Shown here: in pieces, positions 4,485 to 7,581 of the stretch
Position numbering within the stretch: the stretch's first letter is position 1
Layout of the letters: the number at the start of each line of letters is the position of its first letter
Assembly: GCA_021798395.1 (NCBI GenBank)
Contig: JAJZHS010000111.1
Location: forward strand, 1 to 7,581
Source: Pseudomonadota bacterium
GTDB taxonomy: Bacteria; Pseudomonadota; Gammaproteobacteria; Burkholderiales; Burkholderiaceae_C
Length of the DNA stretch: 7,581 nucleotides
Direction: 5' to 3'
The notes under the pieces: generated by a model
Told to the model about the DNA's origin: nothing
Seen by the model: only the letters and a program-made list of their open reading frames with translations
Databases searched by the model: none
Made by a program: the position numbers and the translations under genes

Positions 4485-7376
4485 ATGCCCCAGGTGCGTG
4501 CAGCTACACAGCGTCGCAATGCTTCGTCCGCCGGATTGGCGCCGGCCCCTGCCCGTGCGGCGCGGCCACGCTCCCGGCCGGGGCTGCAGGCGATGCTGGC
4601 GCCGCGCCGCACCCGCCTCGCCGCGCTGGTCGCGCTGGCGATCGCCTCGGCGCCGAGCGCGTTCGCGACGACGTATACCGCCAGTGTCGAGGACAACGGA
4701 AGCGGAACGGTCGTGGACACGTTCAGCTATGCGATCGCGCAAACCAGCGCCAACCCGGGGACCAACGACACGGTCGTGATCGACGTCGTCGGGGGACCGT
4801 TGTTTTCGATCTTCGGCGCCACGCTGCCGAAGCTGACCGCGCCGCTGACCGTGGAATCGAGCAACAGCGCGGTGGTCACCACGATCGCCATGGTGCCGAG
4901 CAATACGCCCCTCGTCTATGCGCCGGCGCCGCTGACCACCAGCGGCAGCGGCGACTGGATCCTCGGACAAAACTACTCATTCATCGGCCAAGTTGGCGCC
5001 AATGGCACCGCCAACGCCGCGGCCGGCGCGGGGCTGGCGGGTTTCGCGCTCAACGGATCGCTGACCAACAACGGCGGGCTCACCGGGGGCACCGGCGGCA
5101 TCGGTGCCGCCGATCCGGCGGCCAACGCGACCGGCGGCGCCGGCGGCAACGGAGGCGCCGGCCTGGTGCTGGACGCCAACAGCACCCTGGTCAACGACCA
5201 AGCCATCTTCGGCGGTAGCGGCGGCTTCGCCGGCGCCGCCCCCAACGGCACCGGCGGCGCCGGCGGCAGCGGCGGCGCCGGCGTGTACGGCAATAATTCG
5301 ACGCTGATCAACAACGGGACCATCTCTGGCGGTGCACCCGCGCCCGGCGGCGAGGGCAGCCAAATAGGCGTCGCCGGGGTCGGCGGGGTCGGCGTCGAAG
5401 GCCAGTCGCTGACCATCATCGACTCCGGCACCATCGAAGGCGATGGCAGCGCCGCGGATTCGCTGCTGCTGACCGGCGGCAACAACACGCTGACGCTGCT
5501 CGGGACCCAGTGGATTCTCACCGGCAACATCGGGCTGCAGGGCGGCGCCTCGCTGACGTTCAACCAGAACACCGCGCAGACGCTGAACGTGAGCGTGACC
5601 GGCAACGGATCGATCGTGCAGAACGGCAGCGGCAACCTGACGCTGGCCAACGCGAGCAGCTACACCGGAGGCACCGTCGTACAGAGCGGCACGCTGATCA
5701 CCGGCACCACCGACGTGCTGCCGGCGAACGGCAGCGTGGTCGTCGCCTCCACCGGCACCCTCGACCTGAACAACCAGAGCCAGGCCATCGGCTCGCTCGG
5801 CGGCAGCGGAGCCGTGCTGCTCGGCTCGGGCAACCTGACGGTGACCGCCGGCGCCAGCCTGCTGACGCCGACCCTCGCTGCGATGCCGCTGCCGCGCCGC
5901 GCCAGCGCCGCGCCGTCAACGGCCGCCACGGCAGCCGCCGCATTCAACGGCGTCATCCAGGGCAGCGGCGGCCTCATCGTCAACGGCGGCACACAAAGCC
6001 TCGGCGGCGTCAACCAATACACCGGAGCGACGGTCATCGGCAACGCGGGTACCCTGGCGCTGGCCGGCGCCGGATCGATCGCGACCTCGAGCGCCGTGCG
6101 CAACGACGGCACCTTCAACCTTGCGGCGGCCAACGGCGACGTCACGGTGCAGAACTACACGCAGGCCGCCAACGGCACCCTGGTGCTGGGCGTGACGTCG
6201 TCGACCATCCAGCAACTGCACGTCGATGGCACGGCGACGCTGGCCGGCGCGCTGGAACTGTACGGCACATCGACGACCTACGCCGACGGTCTGCATCCGC
6301 TGCTGAGCGCGACCGCGGGCATCAACGGCAGTTTCGGTTCGGTCTACGGCGGCGGTACGCTGCAGCAAGGCTACGTGCTTGCGCTGCAAAACGTCGGCGG
6401 CGCGCTCGAACTCCTGCTGTCCCGCACGGCACCGCTGGCTTCCGACACCAACGCCAGCACCGAGGCGCTGGCCGCTGCGCTTCAGACACCGTTCACGCTG
6501 GCCTCGAGCGCGCTGAACAACGACCTGAACAGCGATTGCGACGCATTCGACACCGGCAACGTGTGCCTGGGTGCCGCCGGCCGCTACACGGTGATCGACA
6601 GCTCGGGCCCGCACGAAGCCGCGGCGATGGTCTTCGGCGGCTACCGCGTCGACACGAACCTGCGCGTCGGAGGCTGGGCCGACCAGGGCATCGACTACCA
6701 GGCGCACTCGCCGCTGGTCAGCACCGACTCGACCAACCCCATCGTCGGCGCCTACGGCGTGTGGACGCAGGACCCCGGCAGCGACGGCTACGCGGTGCGC
6801 GTGGCCGCCGGCTTCGGCGACCGCACGCTGACGCTGACCCGCCCGCGCATCGGCACCGCCGAGCCCGGAAGCGGAACTTCGACCTTGAAGTCCACCGGCG
6901 TCACCGCCGTCGTCCGTTACGACCACGACGTCGAACACGGTTGGGTGGTCGCGCCCTACGCCGGTGTGCGCTACACCGACGCGACGCTGGGCGGCTACAC
7001 CGAGCAACTGGTCCAGGGCACGACCGGCTCCCCGCTCACCTACGGCGACTTGAGCGAGAAATTCGTCACCGCGCTCGTCGGCACCGGCTTCCACGGACCG
7101 CTCGGCGACCGGATCGACGGCTCGGCGTCGGTCGGGATCGAACAGGATCTGTACAGCAACACCGGCAGCGCAACGGTGACCAATGCCGACATCGGCCAGC
7201 TCAATGCCATGAGCCTGTCGAATTCGACTCCGCATCTGCGCCCGGCGCTGGCGGTCGGAGCCAGCTACGCGATCGACCGCAGTCAGCGCATCGGGATCGG
7301 GCTGAACTACAGCCAGCAACCCTACGACACCCACGGCGTGACCTCGACCGAGGTCGACTACATGGCCTGGTTCTGA
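4485..7376 (+). CDS. Classical (type Va) autotransporter, adhesin-like beta-helical passenger with PATR repeats
   Basis: This is a 963-residue secreted outer-membrane protein. The start is fixed by AAGGAG seven bases upstream. Residues 1-61 form a long signal peptide: an Arg-rich n-region of about 44 residues, a hydrophobic core from 45, and a probable cut after AFA at 61. The passenger (about 62-680) is rich in Gly, Asn, Ser and Thr. It has glycine-rich tandem units at 189-320 and autotransporter-associated beta-strand (PATR-type) repeats near 376-408 and 487-525 (cores SSYTGGTVVQSGTL and NQYTGATVIGNAGTL). An Ala/Pro-rich insert lies at 461-487. The C-terminal ~280 residues are a beta-barrel translocator ending in YMAWF, the usual aromatic C-terminus. 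Two cysteines (685, 694) stand at the junction. No protease, esterase or lipase motif is seen, so adhesion or autoaggregation is inferred. It has 24 N-X-S/T sequons in the passenger, two in the barrel half and one in the n-region. The divergent HMW1C-like enzyme is the likely modifier. Confidence 0.94.
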   Translation: MPQVRAATQRRNASSAGLAPAPARAARPRSRPGLQAMLAPRRTRLAALVALAIASAPSAFATTYTASVEDNGSGTVVDTFSYAIAQTSANPGTNDTVVIDVVGGPLFSIFGATLPKLTAPLTVESSNSAVVTTIAMVPSNTPLVYAPAPLTTSGSGDWILGQNYSFIGQVGANGTANAAAGAGLAGFALNGSLTNNGGLTGGTGGIGAADPAANATGGAGGNGGAGLVLDANSTLVNDQAIFGGSGGFAGAAPNGTGGAGGSGGAGVYGNNSTLINNGTISGGAPAPGGEGSQIGVAGVGGVGVEGQSLTIIDSGTIEGDGSAADSLLLTGGNNTLTLLGTQWILTGNIGLQGGASLTFNQNTAQTLNVSVTGNGSIVQNGSGNLTLANASSYTGGTVVQSGTLITGTTDVLPANGSVVVASTGTLDLNNQSQAIGSLGGSGAVLLGSGNLTVTAGASLLTPTLAAMPLPRRASAAPSTAATAAAAFNGVIQGSGGLIVNGGTQSLGGVNQYTGATVIGNAGTLALAGAGSIATSSAVRNDGTFNLAAANGDVTVQNYTQAANGTLVLGVTSSTIQQLHVDGTATLAGALELYGTSTTYADGLHPLLSATAGINGSFGSVYGGGTLQQGYVLALQNVGGALELLLSRTAPLASDTNASTEALAAALQTPFTLASSALNNDLNSDCDAFDTGNVCLGAAGRYTVIDSSGPHEAAAMVFGGYRVDTNLRVGGWADQGIDYQAHSPLVSTDSTNPIVGAYGVWTQDPGSDGYAVRVAAGFGDRTLTLTRPRIGTAEPGSGTSTLKSTGVTAVVRYDHDVEHGWVVAPYAGVRYTDATLGGYTEQLVQGTTGSPLTYGDLSEKFVTALVGTGFHGPLGDRIDGSASVGIEQDLYSNTGSATVTNADIGQLNAMSLSNSTPHLRPALAVGASYAIDRSQRIGIGLNYSQQPYDTHGVTSTEVDYMAWF
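5049..5444 (+). repeat. Glycine-rich tandem repeats of about 38-40 residues inside the passenger
   Basis: Units start at codons 5049, 5163, 5283 and 5394 (residues 189, 227, 267, 304). Each begins with an (N/S)-(S/T)-L beta-strand segment, such as ANSTLVND or NNSTLINN, and the first two end in TGGAGG-(N/S)-GGAG. At the DNA level 5130-5162 and 5250-5282 match at 31 of 33 bases, exactly 120 bases apart. The fourth unit is partial. The array looks like successive coils of a beta-helix with glycine-rich loops and could expand or contract by slippage. Confidence 0.75.
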
Positions 7377-7389
7377 GCGCCCCCAGGGC

Positions 7390-7407
7390 CGGGCTGCGCC
7401 CAGCCCG
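7390..7407. terminator. 7-bp hairpin just after the autotransporter stop
   Basis: CGGGCTG (7390-7396) and CAGCCCG (7401-7407) pair perfectly around the loop CGCC, starting 14 bases after the TGA. CCCCC-CGT-GGGGG at 7408-7420 follows directly as a second small stem. There is no T-run, so intrinsic termination is uncertain. It begins the cluster of inverted repeats that fills the 3' side. Confidence 0.45.
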
Positions 7408-7420
7408 CCCCCCGTGGGGG

Positions 7421-7455
7421 TCAAGGAATCTTGGGGCGGCCCGGCGATTCCTTGA
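7421..7455. repeat. Perfect 10-bp inverted repeat with 15-base loop downstream of the autotransporter
   Basis: TCAAGGAATC (7421-7430) and GATTCCTTGA (7446-7455) are exact reverse complements; the loop 7431-7445 is GC-rich. The loop segment GCCCGGC (7439-7445) could instead pair with GCCGGGC at 7388-7394, so the region has alternative folds. It may be a Rho-assisted terminator, an mRNA-stabilising structure or a dispersed REP-like element. The arms are not followed by T residues on either strand. Confidence 0.6.
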
Positions 7456-7466
7456 GAGCAGGGTAA

Positions 7467-7492
7467 GCCCGCGCGCGGGCCAGGTGTCCTGG
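7467..7492. repeat. 14-bp perfect palindrome and adjacent 5-bp hairpin
   Basis: GCCCGCGCGCGGGC at 7467-7480 is a perfect 14-bp palindrome. It runs directly into CCAGG-TGT-CCTGG at 7480-7492, a perfect 5-bp stem with a 3-base loop. Together with the stems from 7390 onward they form an almost unbroken series of five inverted repeats in about 100 bases. Confidence 0.6.
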
Positions 7493-7581
7493 AAGAAACG
7501 ACGGGCAAGGGCCTTGGGCTACAAGGTGAACGGCGGCGCCCAGATGACCGGAAGAGCATTGGTGCGAGCCCGCGACGATGA
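7493..7581. other. Unassigned right-hand end of the window
   Basis: The last 89 bases contain no gene that can be supported. A plus-strand ATG at 7544 (MTGRALVRARDD) runs off the edge and has no clear SD; a GTG at 7526 is in the same frame. Another plus-strand frame ends in TGA at 7579-7581. None matches a recognised family. The next gene may begin here or just outside the window. Confidence 0.4.

Noticed and set aside
4605..4625. Possible twin-arginine (Tat) signal, RRTRLA, in the autotransporter leader
   Set aside because: It lacks the usual S/T before RR and the F-L-K context. Sec export fits the autotransporter family and the strongly hydrophobic core.
5049..5444. Glycine-rich units resembling mycobacterial PE_PGRS proteins
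   Set aside because: There is no PE domain, and the protein has a Gram-negative signal peptide and beta-barrel. The similarity reflects shared glycine-rich composition only.
5916..7559. A 547-codon open frame on the minus strand opposite the autotransporter barrel
   Set aside because: It begins in the non-coding tail, reads through the inverted repeats, and has no recognisable protein pattern. The plus-strand barrel is unmistakable.
7558..7581. GTGCG near the right edge, matching the first bases of the group II intron 5' consensus (GUGYG)
   Set aside because: A five-base match with only about 20 bases visible is not evidence. No intron domain or reverse transcriptase can be seen in the window.

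Overview
The window is very GC-rich (about 70% by eye) and tightly packed. It holds four genes: three complete, and one cut by the left edge. The protein families present (Sel1-repeat protein, MdtD-like drug transporter, HMW1C-type cytoplasmic N-glycosyltransferase, classical type Va autotransporter) point to a Gram-negative proteobacterium. The base composition fits a high-GC beta- or gammaproteobacterium, for example Burkholderiales or Xanthomonadaceae. No rRNA, tRNA, CRISPR array, integrase or transposase was seen, so the lineage assignment stays an inference.

Layout from left to right: (1) 1-580, minus strand, the N-terminal 193 residues of a cytoplasmic Sel1/TPR-like repeat protein. (2) 581-768, a divergent control region with a strong bulged inverted repeat at 681-708 and a GATAAT -10-like box only nine bases before the next ATG. 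(3) 769-2181, plus strand, a 470-residue DHA2/MdtD-like multidrug transporter. (4) 2182-2227, a short convergent gap with a 10-bp hairpin over the transporter stop codon and a perfect 12-bp tandem duplication. (5) 2228-4120, minus strand, a 630-residue GT41 HMW1C-like glycosyltransferase. (6) 4121-4484, a relatively AT-rich divergent control region. (7) 4485-7376, plus strand, a 963-residue autotransporter with signal peptide, beta-helical passenger and C-terminal beta-barrel. (8) 7377-7581, non-coding as far as can be seen, opening with a dense run of inverted repeats.

The most interesting reading is that genes 5 and 7 form a protein-glycosylation and surface-display module. The known HMW1C and ApNGT enzymes put hexose on Asn in N-X-S/T sequons of adhesins in the cytoplasm before secretion. 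The divergently encoded autotransporter has 24 such sequons in its passenger (residues 62-680), against two in the barrel half (681-963). The best-known partners of this enzyme family are two-partner-secretion adhesins (HMW1, EtpA) and trimeric autotransporters. A monomeric, PATR-repeat type Va autotransporter as the dedicated substrate would be a less familiar combination. The transporter and the Sel1 protein show no clear link to this module.
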